A stretch of DNA of 64,000 bases from an uncultured Roseobacter sp. (GCA_947488305.1 CANKZM010000008.1:62001-126000), one strand, 5' to 3'; shown: positions 33,167 through 42,279, counted from the stretch's first letter. Made by a program: numbers and translations. Notes: generated by a model from the letters alone, not told the origin.

Positions 33167-34749
33167 CAGACAAAAGTTGGATTGGCCCAGACCTTTACGG
33201 CGATATTGAACGCAAGATCGCAGAGCACCAAATTGACACCGCCAGCGGCGGCGTCAAATGGAGCCTGATCGACATTCTGATTCTTTCCGCTACGTTGTTG
33301 GTTTGCCTGTTAGGCATCCTCTATGTCGATGATTTCATATTTGATTTTACGACTTATGAAGTCACTTACATGCTGGGCGCTCTCGGGTTATGGCGCTACG
33401 GCTGGTGGTTCAACCACGCTCTTCGGGCGCGCCGGTTCGAATGCACCAAGTTTCCTGTGTCGAGCGCCAAACGGAACAAATTGTGGCGTTCCGGCTGGCG
33501 CCCCGGCCACATCCATGTGCAGATGACGACCTTCAACGAGGAGGAGGCCATCACCCGTCATGTAATGGAAGCATTGTTCTCGGAGATCAGGGCGACCGGC
33601 ATTCCAACCACAATCTATGTCGGAACGGGAAGCCGGTTTGATGAAGACATCATCTCTGACGTAGCGCATGATTTAGCATCAGACCTGGATGTTCAGGTGG
33701 TATTTGTCCGTCAGGACCAACCCGGAAAGCGTATGGCAATCGGTATTGTGATGCGCGCTATCATCCGCACGGCGCCAGAGCCGGATGATCTGATCGTATT
33801 CATGGACGGCGATGCCGTGTTAGGTCCTTCGACCTTTGAACGATGCAGCGCGATGTTTGGTATTGATCCGGAGCTGGAGGCGCTGACGACAGATGAGCAT
33901 GCCATTACTTTCGGACCCGGGTGGATGCGGCGGTGGCTGGACATGCGTTTTGCGCAGCGGCGTCTGGCCATGCAAAGCCATGCGATGAGCGACAAGGTTC
34001 TGACGCTTACCGGCAGAATGAGCATGTTCCGCGCCCGACAGATCATAAACCGAGACTTCGTGCGGACAATCGAAGCGGATCATCTCGACCACTGGCTCTG
34101 GGGTCGTTTCCGGTTTCTGTCGGGCGATGACAAAAGTACGTGGTATTACTTGCTGTCGCGCGGCGCAAAGATGACCTACGTGCCCGATGTGTGCGTCTAC
34201 ACCGTCGAGGTCATCAAAGGTGACGGCAAGCTTCGGATGGTACAGAATCTACGGCGCTGGTCGGGTAACATGCTACGAAATGGCGCGCGCGCACTACAAC
34301 TCGGACCGCGACTCGTCGGACCATTTATCTGGTGGTGTGTACTTGATCAGCGGATTGCGATCTGGACGATGCTTGTCAGCCCTGCCTTGATCTTTCTGTC
34401 GTTACTGTACGACCCCCGGTTCATCATTGTGGCGCTTCTCTGGATCGTACTCTCGCGACTCTTCCTTTGCCTCTTCCTGTTTCGCTTTGCCAAGCGGGCT
34501 GACATGACATGGCCGTTCCTGCTTTACATCAACCAGCTGCTCAATGCCTGCGTTAAGTCGTTCATGCTCTTTTTCCCGCACAAACAAAGCTGGAACAATC
34601 GTGGTGGACAAAAGGCCGGTTATGAGAAGAGCACGACCTATGCACTGAAAAACGGCTTTGCCGTCTTCCAGTTCGTCACGACAGTTTTGGCGTTTCTGTC
34701 CACTGTTGGGTATCTCACCGGGCGCACAAGCAGCTACGGATTTTTCTGA
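33163..34749 (+). CDS. alg8: Alg8-like family-2 glycosyltransferase (polymer synthase)
   Basis: A 528-residue processive membrane glycosyltransferase. It has two N-terminal helices (about 34-55 and 65-85), then the GT2 catalytic domain with TTFNEEE (122-128), the metal/nucleotide DxD in MDGDA (214-218), the SGDDKSTWYYLLSRG block (320-334) and QNLRRW (361-366), the QxxRW-type site, then several C-terminal helices. The GDDKSTWY and LDQR segments closely match mannuronan synthase Alg8. It presumably polymerises a uronic acid from the GDP-sugar made by the AlgD-like enzyme downstream and passes it across the inner membrane. Confidence 0.82.
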   Translation: MTDKSWIGPDLYGDIERKIAEHQIDTASGGVKWSLIDILILSATLLVCLLGILYVDDFIFDFTTYEVTYMLGALGLWRYGWWFNHALRARRFECTKFPVSSAKRNKLWRSGWRPGHIHVQMTTFNEEEAITRHVMEALFSEIRATGIPTTIYVGTGSRFDEDIISDVAHDLASDLDVQVVFVRQDQPGKRMAIGIVMRAIIRTAPEPDDLIVFMDGDAVLGPSTFERCSAMFGIDPELEALTTDEHAITFGPGWMRRWLDMRFAQRRLAMQSHAMSDKVLTLTGRMSMFRARQIINRDFVRTIEADHLDHWLWGRFRFLSGDDKSTWYYLLSRGAKMTYVPDVCVYTVEVIKGDGKLRMVQNLRRWSGNMLRNGARALQLGPRLVGPFIWWCVLDQRIAIWTMLVSPALIFLSLLYDPRFIIVALLWIVLSRLFLCLFLFRFAKRADMTWPFLLYINQLLNACVKSFMLFFPHKQSWNNRGGQKAGYEKSTTYALKNGFAVFQFVTTVLAFLSTVGYLTGRTSSYGFF

Positions 34750-34853
34750 CCAAAGCGGCCAAATTTTAAACGCTATTAACCATGATTGCGCCGTAATACC
34801 GCCCCACTGGCTATCTAAAATTTTATTCAAATACCGTGAATAGGAGATTACCA

Positions 34854-36254
34854 GTGCTTGACGATGCGACCCTCAGAAACTTCCCCCGCGAACGACAGGT
34901 TTTTCGTCCATATATCGTTACTGACAAGGTCGCCATCAGCGTTGTAGGGCTCGGCTATGTTGGTGCTGTTAGCGTCGGATGTCTCTCGGGTCTTGGCCAT
35001 CAAATCGTTGGCGTGGACGTAGATCCCTCAAAACTTGACTGTATTCAAAACGGCAAGTCGCCGATGGAGGAAAAGGGTCTGAATACCCTGCTGGCGCAGG
35101 GTGTTGCGCGCGGTGTGATTGATACCACAAACGAGATTTCCGTCGCCATTGAACGCACCGACGTTACTTTGGTATCCGTAGGCACGCCCACGTCCCCTGA
35201 CGGTGGCTGCGACCTGCGATATATCGAATCTGTAGCAGACGAGATTGGTCGCAGCCTCGCGGGCAAGTCCGAATTCCATGTCATCGTCTTGCGAAGCTCT
35301 GTCCCCCCTGGCACCACCGAGGGCGTTGTGGCCAGGCGGATTGAGCGCCTTTCTGGCAAGGTCATGGGAAGAGATTTCGGCATCGGATTTGCGCCGGAGT
35401 TTCTGCGTGAAGGCGTCGCTGTCGACGATTTCAAAAACCCGCCAAAGACAGTGATCGGCGCATCCGATGACCGAACAGCTAGCATCGTGGCAAAGATCTT
35501 TGATCCGGTTGATCCCAATCCGTTAATGGCGCCGATCGAAGTGGCTGAGCTCGTAAAATACGTGGACAATGTCTGGCATGCGACCAAAGTCAGTTTTGCC
35601 AACGAGGTTGGCCGGCTCTCCAAGGCCCTCGATATTGATGGCCGGCATGTGATGGACATTTTTTGCAAAGATACAAAGCTGAACTTGTCCCCCTATTATC
35701 TGAAACCGGGGTTTGCTTACGGCGGATCCTGCCTGCCCAAGGAAGTACGGGCGGTCGCTCACCTCGCGGAAACTCATGACATCTCGCTACCGGTCGTTCA
35801 AAGCCTTGCCGAAAGCAACGCTGAACAAATTGAAACCGCGTTGCGTTTGCTTGGAAACTCCGGTGCCCGTCGGGTTGGGATTCTCGGCGTCGCATTCAAA
35901 GCCGGAACAAACGATCTAAGGGAAAGCCCGACGCTGGAAGTGATGAAAGAACTGTCGGAAAATGGTGTGGACGTGAAGATTCATGACGCCTGCCTAAGCC
36001 CGCAAAACTTGTCAGAAAGCATCGGTCACGCCGTTGCAGGCAAACCAAGGTTGGAAGAACTCGCAGCAGAAATGCCCGGGATGCTTGTCGCCGATGCGGA
36101 AAGACTACTGGATGAGGTGGATGCCATACTGGTGACCCACAATACCGCGAATTACCGCCATCTGCTGCGGAATTGGGGCAAACCGATTGTTGATGCCGTG
36201 GGCTTGTTCAGCCCGGCCGAGCGGTCCGCAAACATCGATGGGCTTGGCTGGTAG
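34854..36254 (+). CDS. algD: AlgD-like GDP-mannose/UDP-glucose dehydrogenase
   Basis: A 466-residue nucleotide-sugar 6-dehydrogenase oxidising the sugar C6 alcohol to a carboxylate with NAD. It has the Rossmann motif GLGYVG (32-37), Lys235 in AELVKYVDN and the catalytic Cys293 in GGSCLPK. The segments DGRHVMDIFC and KLNLSPYYLKPGFAYGGSCLPK region are of the AlgD (GDP-mannose) type rather than the Ugd (UDP-glucose) type. The GTG start is chosen from AGGAG 7 nt upstream; a GTG 18 nt earlier has no site. It has a 30-residue extension ahead of the usual N terminus. Confidence 0.87.
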   Translation: MLDDATLRNFPRERQVFRPYIVTDKVAISVVGLGYVGAVSVGCLSGLGHQIVGVDVDPSKLDCIQNGKSPMEEKGLNTLLAQGVARGVIDTTNEISVAIERTDVTLVSVGTPTSPDGGCDLRYIESVADEIGRSLAGKSEFHVIVLRSSVPPGTTEGVVARRIERLSGKVMGRDFGIGFAPEFLREGVAVDDFKNPPKTVIGASDDRTASIVAKIFDPVDPNPLMAPIEVAELVKYVDNVWHATKVSFANEVGRLSKALDIDGRHVMDIFCKDTKLNLSPYYLKPGFAYGGSCLPKEVRAVAHLAETHDISLPVVQSLAESNAEQIETALRLLGNSGARRVGILGVAFKAGTNDLRESPTLEVMKELSENGVDVKIHDACLSPQNLSESIGHAVAGKPRLEELAAEMPGMLVADAERLLDEVDAILVTHNTANYRHLLRNWGKPIVDAVGLFSPAERSANIDGLGW

Positions 36255-36391
36255 CAGACATCTCACTGGTTTCTTGTCCAGGCTCATCGCGGTTCCCTAA
36301 AGCAGGGCCCCTCATTCCCTTAACGCTGCTCCAAATGCGCCGTTGAAGTCGTCTACCCAGCTCGAGCCTAATCTGTTTGGCAAAACTCTCA

Positions 36392-37102
36392 TTATGGGTC
36401 TTCTGCCCGCCACCCCCAGATATACCATGGCGTTTCGGGCCCTGCTTGCATCAATGTGTCAATGATACTGACACCGTGATCGAAGGGCGGATGAAACTGT
36501 TCGTATTCCGGATACCCATCGTAGCACTTCCATGCCAACTCCACGCCCGCATCCTCGAAGTGCTTTTCATCAATGTACCCCTTTGCGGCGGGGCCGGACA
36601 AATAATAGTCGGCGTCCAATGCCTCGCAGATCTGAAGCAAGCGAAGATCTTTTCGCTCGGTGGCGGCAAATTCCCTGTCGTCCACAAATCTGGTCTTTAG
36701 CCCCAATAGCTGCGCCGACACCTGTTTGATCACATGTTGATTGAAATCAGACAAATTGGTCCACTGCTTTTGCAGATACAGCTCCTCGAAAAATTCACGA
36801 TACGTTTCGAAAAAAGGCGCTTTTGAGTAGTGCTGCTGGATCAACCGCCAGTGGGTCTGCTGCCAATCAGACTGTTGGAGCTCCACCTGATGGATCAACT
36901 GGTCACGTGGTCCCTTGATCACCGGTACAGTGATCCAGTCCGCGCCTTTGGGTGTTTTGATCTTGTTCCGGTTTCGCCAATCCCTGCGCGTGAATTGTAC
37001 ATCATCGTAAAACACAAATGTGTCTACGTCATGGATGATGTCGAAATAACCTTTCCAGGGCATGTAGTTAGATTGGAGTATCGCGACTTTATGCATAGTC
37101 AT
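36392..37102 (-). CDS. WbqC-like family protein
   Basis: A 236-residue soluble protein of the WbqC-like family. The N terminus ILQSNYMPWKGYFDIIHDVD and the following VFYDDVQFTRRDWRNRNKIK are characteristic. Family members sit in O-antigen and capsule clusters; I recall a proposed role in amino-acyl (glycyl) modification of amino sugars, but the activity is not firmly established. It is divergent from the glycosyltransferase gene of the amino-sugar cluster across 460 nt. A Met two residues later is an equally good start; no clear ribosome site distinguishes them. Confidence 0.85.
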   Translation of the reverse strand: MTMHKVAILQSNYMPWKGYFDIIHDVDTFVFYDDVQFTRRDWRNRNKIKTPKGADWITVPVIKGPRDQLIHQVELQQSDWQQTHWRLIQQHYSKAPFFETYREFFEELYLQKQWTNLSDFNQHVIKQVSAQLLGLKTRFVDDREFAATERKDLRLLQICEALDADYYLSGPAAKGYIDEKHFEDAGVELAWKCYDGYPEYEQFHPPFDHGVSIIDTLMQAGPETPWYIWGWRAEDP

Positions 37103-37562
37103 ACCGTTTCAATTTTCACCCTGGTTTTCAATCTACTTGCCACCTTCAGACAGGGGCGCAGGTGTCAGGAGCGCCCGTATTCGTAGAACCAGATGGGACA
37201 TCGAGCACATACAGCAGAAGCACTCATGGCGATCCCATCGCCGCGGCCCTCTGCGTTCACGGGCACAATATCAACTATCGGAAACTCAGCAACCGACTTG
37301 CGCTCATCGCGGGGCATTCAAGGGAGAGATCAGCGCGTGAAACGATCTTCCAGTGGCGATTTGGTTGCACCATGCCACCGCCAACACAGACAACCGGTGC
37401 CTGTCGCTATGAATTATTGAGTTTGCAAGTTGCAACAATTCTTCTCATGATAGTAAAGGAATACATGCCTGGTGTGAGTGGGCAGATTTTTTTGCCAAAT
37501 TCGACGCGGGAAGTTTACGCGATGAGTGATTATGGTTCGATTTATTGCAATAGGACCGGCTG
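37103..37562. other. 460-nt divergent intergenic region without recognised gene
   Basis: Several short frames occur, none with a ribosome site or domain. A TTGCAA-G-TTGCAA double palindrome at 37423-37435 and AT-rich flanks suggest promoter elements for the rightward glycosyltransferase operon. The leftward WbqC-like gene must also be transcribed from here. Confidence 0.55.
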
Positions 37563-38609
37563 ATGACACAAGCCTTAGCGAGTGATACTGCCGATACCCT
37601 TTCCGCATCGATGAGCAGTGCTCAGATGGTCACGGAAAAACCTCTTATCAGTGTGGTCAGCCCAGTATACAAGGCTGAGCGCATTTTGCCCGTTTTGTGC
37701 GAACGCCTTGACACGGTCCTGAGGCAGATGACCGACCGGTTCGAAATCATTCTCGTTTGCGACGGTAGTCCAGATAATTCTTGGCCGGTCATGCAGGCGC
37801 TGGTGGAAAAATATCCGCACCTTAAGGTTGTCAACCTAAGCCGAAATTTTGGGCAGCACTATGCGATCACGGCCGGCATGGACCTTGCGCGGGGAGAATG
37901 GACCGTTGTGATGGATTGCGACCTGCAAGATCGCCCAGAAGACATACCAAGGTTGTTCGCAAAGCTCGACGAGGGCTATGACATGGTGGTGGCACGGCGG
38001 ATCGACCGACAACATAAATGGTGGAAGCGTGCTACGTCCCGTCTGTATTTCAAGATCTTCAGCATGTTGTCTGGGTTCAAACTCGATGGGTCTGTCGGAA
38101 CATTTCGCGTCATGAGCCGTGGGGTCGTCGACGCCTTCTGCAGCATGCGGGAAACCTATCGAATGTTTGCGGGCATGATCGAATGGGTTGGTTTTCGGTC
38201 CGGCTTTATCGACGTGCAACATAGCGAGCGCTACGAGGGCGAATCCAGCTACAATCTGGCGCGACTTATTCGTATGGCGATGGACGGTATGATCTCGTTT
38301 TCCAACCGGCCACTTTATATTTCCATCACGCTGGGAATTGGCCTGTCTCTGATATCGACGATCTACGGTCTCTATCTGATTCTGCGCTATTTGATAAACC
38401 CTGACACGTTCGGTGTTCCGGGCTGGTTGACCACGGTGACAATTACAATTTTCATCGGCGGGCTCGTGCTGGTGAATCAAGGGCTGCTCGGAATCTACCT
38501 GGGGCGCCTTTACAATCAGGCCAAGGGACGCCCTCTCTACATTGTGGATAAGGTGCTGATTGGCGCGGATTTCACGACAAATGGTAAAGATGAGGACAGA
38601 AATGGCTGA
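37563..38609 (+). CDS. GT2 glycosyltransferase, GtrB/DPM1-like with two membrane helices
   Basis: A 348-residue polyprenyl-phosphate-sugar-synthase-like enzyme. The catalytic domain (about 28-240) has SVVSPVYKAERILPVL, the CDGSPDNSW motif and the metal-binding DCDLQDRPED. Two C-terminal helices (about 256-280 and 290-315) anchor it, as in GtrB/ArnC. It would load a sugar onto undecaprenyl phosphate at the inner face of the membrane; a GtrA-type flippase partner is encoded nearby. Its stop overlaps the start of the amino acid:carrier-protein ligase gene by 8 nt. Confidence 0.9.
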   Translation: MTQALASDTADTLSASMSSAQMVTEKPLISVVSPVYKAERILPVLCERLDTVLRQMTDRFEIILVCDGSPDNSWPVMQALVEKYPHLKVVNLSRNFGQHYAITAGMDLARGEWTVVMDCDLQDRPEDIPRLFAKLDEGYDMVVARRIDRQHKWWKRATSRLYFKIFSMLSGFKLDGSVGTFRVMSRGVVDAFCSMRETYRMFAGMIEWVGFRSGFIDVQHSERYEGESSYNLARLIRMAMDGMISFSNRPLYISITLGIGLSLISTIYGLYLILRYLINPDTFGVPGWLTTVTITIFIGGLVLVNQGLLGIYLGRLYNQAKGRPLYIVDKVLIGADFTTNGKDEDRNG

Positions 38610-39762
38610 AATTCGGATCGATCTTGATACCCTGCCAACGCCCGAGCAAGCGGCTTTCGTCGAGGCGGCGGTCCGCAACAGCTTCAGGGTCAGCGCATTC
38701 GACTGGCAAAGCGATGGTGTGACGATCACCCACGAGGATACCGACTCCACGGACGCAATGGCTGCAATGGCTCGACGGTTCACATTTATCGCCAAGAATA
38801 TCGACAAAGATCTCGTTTTTCACAACGATGTCCCTATTCGTTTCACGGACGATCCGCAGCCCGAACTCGAACGCCGCCGTGACGTGATCCCCATCGAACC
38901 CGGGTTTTATTCCTTTCAGGGTGACGTACTGCGGGTGTTGCACGCGCTGAACCACAGCGTGCAGAAAATGGCCGCAGAGTTTGACGCCGTCGAGCAAGAG
39001 CACCCGGCCGTCTGGCCTGTGCGGCTCTTCAAAATGATCGACTATTTCCGCGAATTTCCACAACAGATGATCCTCTGTGCGCCGGTAAAAGATGACTTTA
39101 AATCACGCTCGGAATTTTCCAAACGTTTTGGAAACGATGCCGATTTCGAGACGGTACCGATGGACGAGTTAATGGCGGACGCCAAGTATGGGCTTCAACC
39201 GGCGGTGTGTGATTGCTGTTATTACACGCTCGAGGGTGCCAAGAATCTCCAGAACGGCTTTTACACAACCGCCAATCGCGTGTTCCGCAATGAAAGCTCT
39301 GCAACGAACCAGCTTGATCGGCTGACAAACTTCACCGTGCGCGACATCATGTTCGTTGGAAATGAAGAGTTTGTGCTGGAATCGCGCCAGAGAATAATCG
39401 AACGGCTGAGTAAATTCCTCACTTCGCTCGGTGTAAATGCCAAGATCGAGACCGCAAACGACCCATTTTTTGCGAATGAGTCCGCGATGAAGTCCGTGTT
39501 TCAGAACGTACATCGGCTTAAATATGAGTTGCTGGCCTATATTCCGCATCTCGACAAGGAAATCGCAACCGGCTCAATCAATCTTCACACTGATTTTTTT
39601 GGCCGGGCGTTCAATATCGAGGCTTCCGATGGGTCGGTCGCGCATAGCGGGTGCATTGGTGTCGGCATGGAACGAATGACATACGCGTTATTTTGCCAGC
39701 ATGGCGCGGATCTGAAGGATTGGCCGCATCCTGTACTGTCTTTCCTTGGCCTGGACGCGTAA
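38602..39762 (+). CDS. Amino acid:carrier protein ligase (class-II tRNA-synthetase-like)
   Basis: A 386-residue homologue of the catalytic core of atypical seryl-tRNA synthetases without a tRNA-binding domain. Class-II motif 2 is seen as FRNE (228-231) with FTVRDIMF (244-251), motif 3 as GCIGVGMER (350-358). Conserved putative zinc ligands are Cys203-Cys206 (CDCC), Glu231 and Cys351, the Cys/Glu/Cys pattern of known amino acid:carrier-protein ligases. Those enzymes adenylate glycine or alanine and load it on the phosphopantetheine of a small carrier protein. A carrier-protein gene lies two genes downstream. GAGGA 5 nt before the ATG fixes the start. Confidence 0.82.
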   Translation: MAEIRIDLDTLPTPEQAAFVEAAVRNSFRVSAFDWQSDGVTITHEDTDSTDAMAAMARRFTFIAKNIDKDLVFHNDVPIRFTDDPQPELERRRDVIPIEPGFYSFQGDVLRVLHALNHSVQKMAAEFDAVEQEHPAVWPVRLFKMIDYFREFPQQMILCAPVKDDFKSRSEFSKRFGNDADFETVPMDELMADAKYGLQPAVCDCCYYTLEGAKNLQNGFYTTANRVFRNESSATNQLDRLTNFTVRDIMFVGNEEFVLESRQRIIERLSKFLTSLGVNAKIETANDPFFANESAMKSVFQNVHRLKYELLAYIPHLDKEIATGSINLHTDFFGRAFNIEASDGSVAHSGCIGVGMERMTYALFCQHGADLKDWPHPVLSFLGLDA

Positions 39763-39812
39763 ACTCGCCGGGCCGATATTTTGAACCCAGGTAATTGGAA
39801 AAGGAGAAACTT

Positions 39813-40580
39813 ATGAGTGAGTGGGCATTCGACGACAATCTCTTTGAGGTGACGTCACCGGCAGAGATAGACCTTGAAGAGTTCAAGGATGTGATGGAGC
39901 GCAGGACCTTCGTCTGCATTCGCGGCCTGGTCTCTCCACAGACGATGTATGATGCGTATGATCGTATCGTTAGCCATTTCGATCGCGGGTTGGATGCACC
40001 GGCATCCGGTCAATCGGCAGACGCGGTAAGACGCAACTTCCAAAAAATTAATCTTGGCGGCGAGTCTCGATCGGCCAATCATGACGACGCGCGGTTTTTT
40101 CGCGCCTTCTATACGCCGTTCTGGGAAGAGGATGTTTGGGGGCTGCACGACAGTCTGCGCATGCTGGCACGTGTGCGCAATCTACTCGCCGGGCTGGACG
40201 ACGGCTTTGCATTGGAAGGCATCGAGGACAACGGTTTATGGACTGCAGCCCGCTTCCACCAGTATCCACAGGGTGGTGGCTTTTTCCGGCGCCACACCGA
40301 CCATGTCGCCAAAGATGTCGTCGATAAACGATCGACTAAATTCTACCAGACGGTGCTGACGATGACGATGAAGGGCGAGCACTATCAGCATGGCGGCGCT
40401 TTTGTCGACATCGATGACACGCGCTACTGCCTCGATGACAATGCCCAGATGGGAGACATCCTGGTATACGACGGGCGAACCGTGCATGGCGTCGAAGATA
40501 TTGATCCGGGAACTCTGGTCGATATGGATCGGATCAACGGCCGCTTGGCTGGCTTCGCGACGCTGTTTAAGAAAATGTGA
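39813..40580 (+). CDS. Fe(II)/2-oxoglutarate-dependent oxygenase-like protein
   Basis: A 255-residue protein with the facial-triad pattern of this superfamily: His161 and Asp163 in RRHTDH, distal His225 in GRTVHGVED, and Arg240/Arg244 downstream as the 2-oxoglutarate salt-bridge residue. The intervening GGAFVDIDD and GDILVYDGRTVH strands fit the double-stranded beta-helix. GGAG lies 6 nt before the ATG. Lying between the ligase and the carrier protein, it may hydroxylate the carrier-bound amino acid or the sugar. No close family name was recognised. Confidence 0.78.
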   Translation: MSEWAFDDNLFEVTSPAEIDLEEFKDVMERRTFVCIRGLVSPQTMYDAYDRIVSHFDRGLDAPASGQSADAVRRNFQKINLGGESRSANHDDARFFRAFYTPFWEEDVWGLHDSLRMLARVRNLLAGLDDGFALEGIEDNGLWTAARFHQYPQGGGFFRRHTDHVAKDVVDKRSTKFYQTVLTMTMKGEHYQHGGAFVDIDDTRYCLDDNAQMGDILVYDGRTVHGVEDIDPGTLVDMDRINGRLAGFATLFKKM

Positions 40581-40608
40581 GGACATCTCAGTAAATGGAA
40601 AACGATTA

Positions 40609-40857
40609 ATGATTGGCTCGGAAGAACTCGAAGCCCGGTTCTGGCCAATGTTTTCGCAAGTGATTGGTAAGCCCATTTCGTCGGGTCACTATGACAAAGC
40701 GCAATTGCCTGAATGGGATTCGCTCCGCCATGTAGAATTGGTGTTCGCACTTGAAGAAACATTTGGGGTGTCAGTGCCAAGGGAGCGCATCGCAGAGCTA
40801 TACTCTGATACTGACACGATACTGGGCTTTTTGCGCGAAGACGGCTCCAAATCATGA
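40609..40857 (+). CDS. Stand-alone acyl/aminoacyl carrier protein
   Basis: An 82-residue four-helix carrier protein. The phosphopantetheine attachment site is Ser38 in EWDSLRHVELVFALEE, and IAELYSDTDTILGFLRE forms the last helices. It starts at the only in-frame ATG; the ribosome site is weak, with GGAAA about 8 nt upstream. Its stop overlaps the start of the NeuD-type acyltransferase (ATGA), so carrier and probable acceptor enzyme are made together. It is the likely partner of the amino acid:carrier-protein ligase. No phosphopantetheinyl transferase is encoded nearby. Confidence 0.88.
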   Translation: MIGSEELEARFWPMFSQVIGKPISSGHYDKAQLPEWDSLRHVELVFALEETFGVSVPRERIAELYSDTDTILGFLREDGSKS

Positions 40858-41516
40858 ACCGTACGCAGATAGCGATTTACGGTGCCGGCCATCTGGGCAA
40901 ACAGGTGTTCCACCATATACGCCACCACTGCGCAGATCAGGCGGAATTGATTGGCTTTGTTGATGACACCTGCGCAGCAGGTGAAGCTGTAATTGACGAG
41001 GTGACAACGCTTGGCGGGTTGGACCAGATAAAGAACACGCAAGGGCTTGGCCCCGGCGATATCAAACTGGTGTTCGCGATCGGCTACGCCAACATGGCCG
41101 CGCGTCATACCGCATTGGACCGTGTGATTGATGCAGGGTACGACTTGTTCACCGTCATCCATCCCAGCGCAGTCATCGAGCCGGACGTAGAGCTTGGAGC
41201 AGGATGTATCGTTTTGCAGAACGCTGTACTGGACCAACAAGTCTGTGTCGGTTCTGCCTGCTTCATCGATATTGGCGTTCGTTTGACGGCAGGTACAGTG
41301 GTCGGCCGCAACAACTACTTCTCCAGCGGAACATCCACAGGAAGCAGAGTTGCAATCGGTGACGATTGTTTCTTCGGAATGGACTGTACGGTCACCACCG
41401 AAGTTCGCATGGGGAGCCGCCTGTTCATCAATGCGAAGACACTTGTGCCGCGCGACGTGGGCGACGACATCAAGCTGGTTGAGATTCACAAGTCACGGGA
41501 ACTGCCAAACGCTTAA
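40854..41516 (+). CDS. NeuD/PglD-type left-handed beta-helix acyltransferase
   Basis: A 220-residue sugar acyltransferase. The N-terminal half is a small Rossmann-like domain (AIYGAGHLGKQVFHHI) typical of NeuD/PglD. From about residue 105 hexapeptide repeats follow (VIEPDVELGAGCIVLQNAVL...VCVGSACFIDIG). PglD acetylates the 4-amino group of a UDP-sugar using acetyl-CoA; LpxA and LpxD, with the same helix fold, use acyl-carrier protein. Overlap with the carrier-protein gene suggests that this member takes an aminoacyl-carrier protein as donor. The usual catalytic His (HPSA region, about His103) is present. Confidence 0.87.
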   Translation: MNRTQIAIYGAGHLGKQVFHHIRHHCADQAELIGFVDDTCAAGEAVIDEVTTLGGLDQIKNTQGLGPGDIKLVFAIGYANMAARHTALDRVIDAGYDLFTVIHPSAVIEPDVELGAGCIVLQNAVLDQQVCVGSACFIDIGVRLTAGTVVGRNNYFSSGTSTGSRVAIGDDCFFGMDCTVTTEVRMGSRLFINAKTLVPRDVGDDIKLVEIHKSRELPNA

Positions 41517-41657
41517 CTCGTCATCACGCATTCGGAACGACGCAGGTTGTTCGTAATCGGGTAGACCCATCAGCGTTTCAGGCAAGCGGCCCATCGATCA
41601 AAGCGACAATCCTCTTAGGTTGCATACCAATGGCGCCGAACGGAACACGATAACGTC

Positions 41658-42083
41658 TCAGAGGCGCGATCGCGTCGTGTCCGCGGCTTTCCCGACGGCC
41701 CGATCATCGGGGTCAGCGGCAAAGACCCAATGGGACATCAATAGAAATGATACGGGCGTGGCGATCGCCAGAGCGATAATTGCCGCAGCCAAGGGCCAGA
41801 CGTCGAGCAGGCGGTATAGAATTGAGACGATAGCCGTCTGGAAGATAATCATGCCAATTGTGACGATCACGTAGCGCATAAGTGCTCTGCCATGCGGCAA
41901 TGCGGATTCAAAAGACCAGAGTTTATTGAGCAGGTATGCGGTCAAGACTGCCGGGAAAGACGCAAGGAACGATGCCACTTCTGGAGCTGCGCCTGCCCAA
42001 ACCAACCCTTGAAAGATCGTCAGCCCTAGCCCGTTCGCGACCACTCCCGTAACAATATAGCGGAAAAACCGTGTCAGCGCCAT
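41658..42083 (-). CDS. GtrA-like membrane protein
   Basis: A 141-residue protein with four transmembrane helices (about 8-28, 32-50, 70-90, 97-117) and the GtrA pattern FFRYIVTGVVANGLGL and LLNKLWSFES. GtrA proteins are thought to flip or help use undecaprenyl-phosphate-linked sugars made by GtrB-type enzymes; such an enzyme is encoded in the convergent operon. The ATG at the family N terminus is used; an upstream in-frame Met would overlap the small upstream frame without a better site. Confidence 0.85.
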   Translation of the reverse strand: MALTRFFRYIVTGVVANGLGLTIFQGLVWAGAAPEVASFLASFPAVLTAYLLNKLWSFESALPHGRALMRYVIVTIGMIIFQTAIVSILYRLLDVWPLAAAIIALAIATPVSFLLMSHWVFAADPDDRAVGKAADTTRSRL

Positions 42084-42084
42084 G

Positions 42085-42279
42085 TTATGACAGCCCCGAA
42101 CTATCGGGTTCGGAACCTGCTTGATCCGCGCCTCTTGTCGCATTCCCTGCCGTTTCCAAAGCCCGCGCATAGTCACATATCGCAGTCATGTTCACGCCAA
42201 GTACGCTTCGCATTTCGTAACTATAGACGAAAGCTGTCACTGATCGCTCGAAGCCCGCGCGTTTTAACCCGGTGCTCAT
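42085..42279 (-). CDS. Small ORF exactly filling the wecE-gtrA gap
   Basis: A 64-residue frame that starts on a one-base overlap with the wecE stop (TAATG) and ends one base before the gtrA ATG. This perfect packing is what a real operon gene looks like, but there is no distinct ribosome site and the product (C-terminal half polar, ending SEPDSSGLS) matches no family I know. It may be a translated coupling peptide or a chance frame. Confidence 0.35.
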   Translation of the reverse strand: MSTGLKRAGFERSVTAFVYSYEMRSVLGVNMTAICDYARALETAGNATRGADQAGSEPDSSGLS

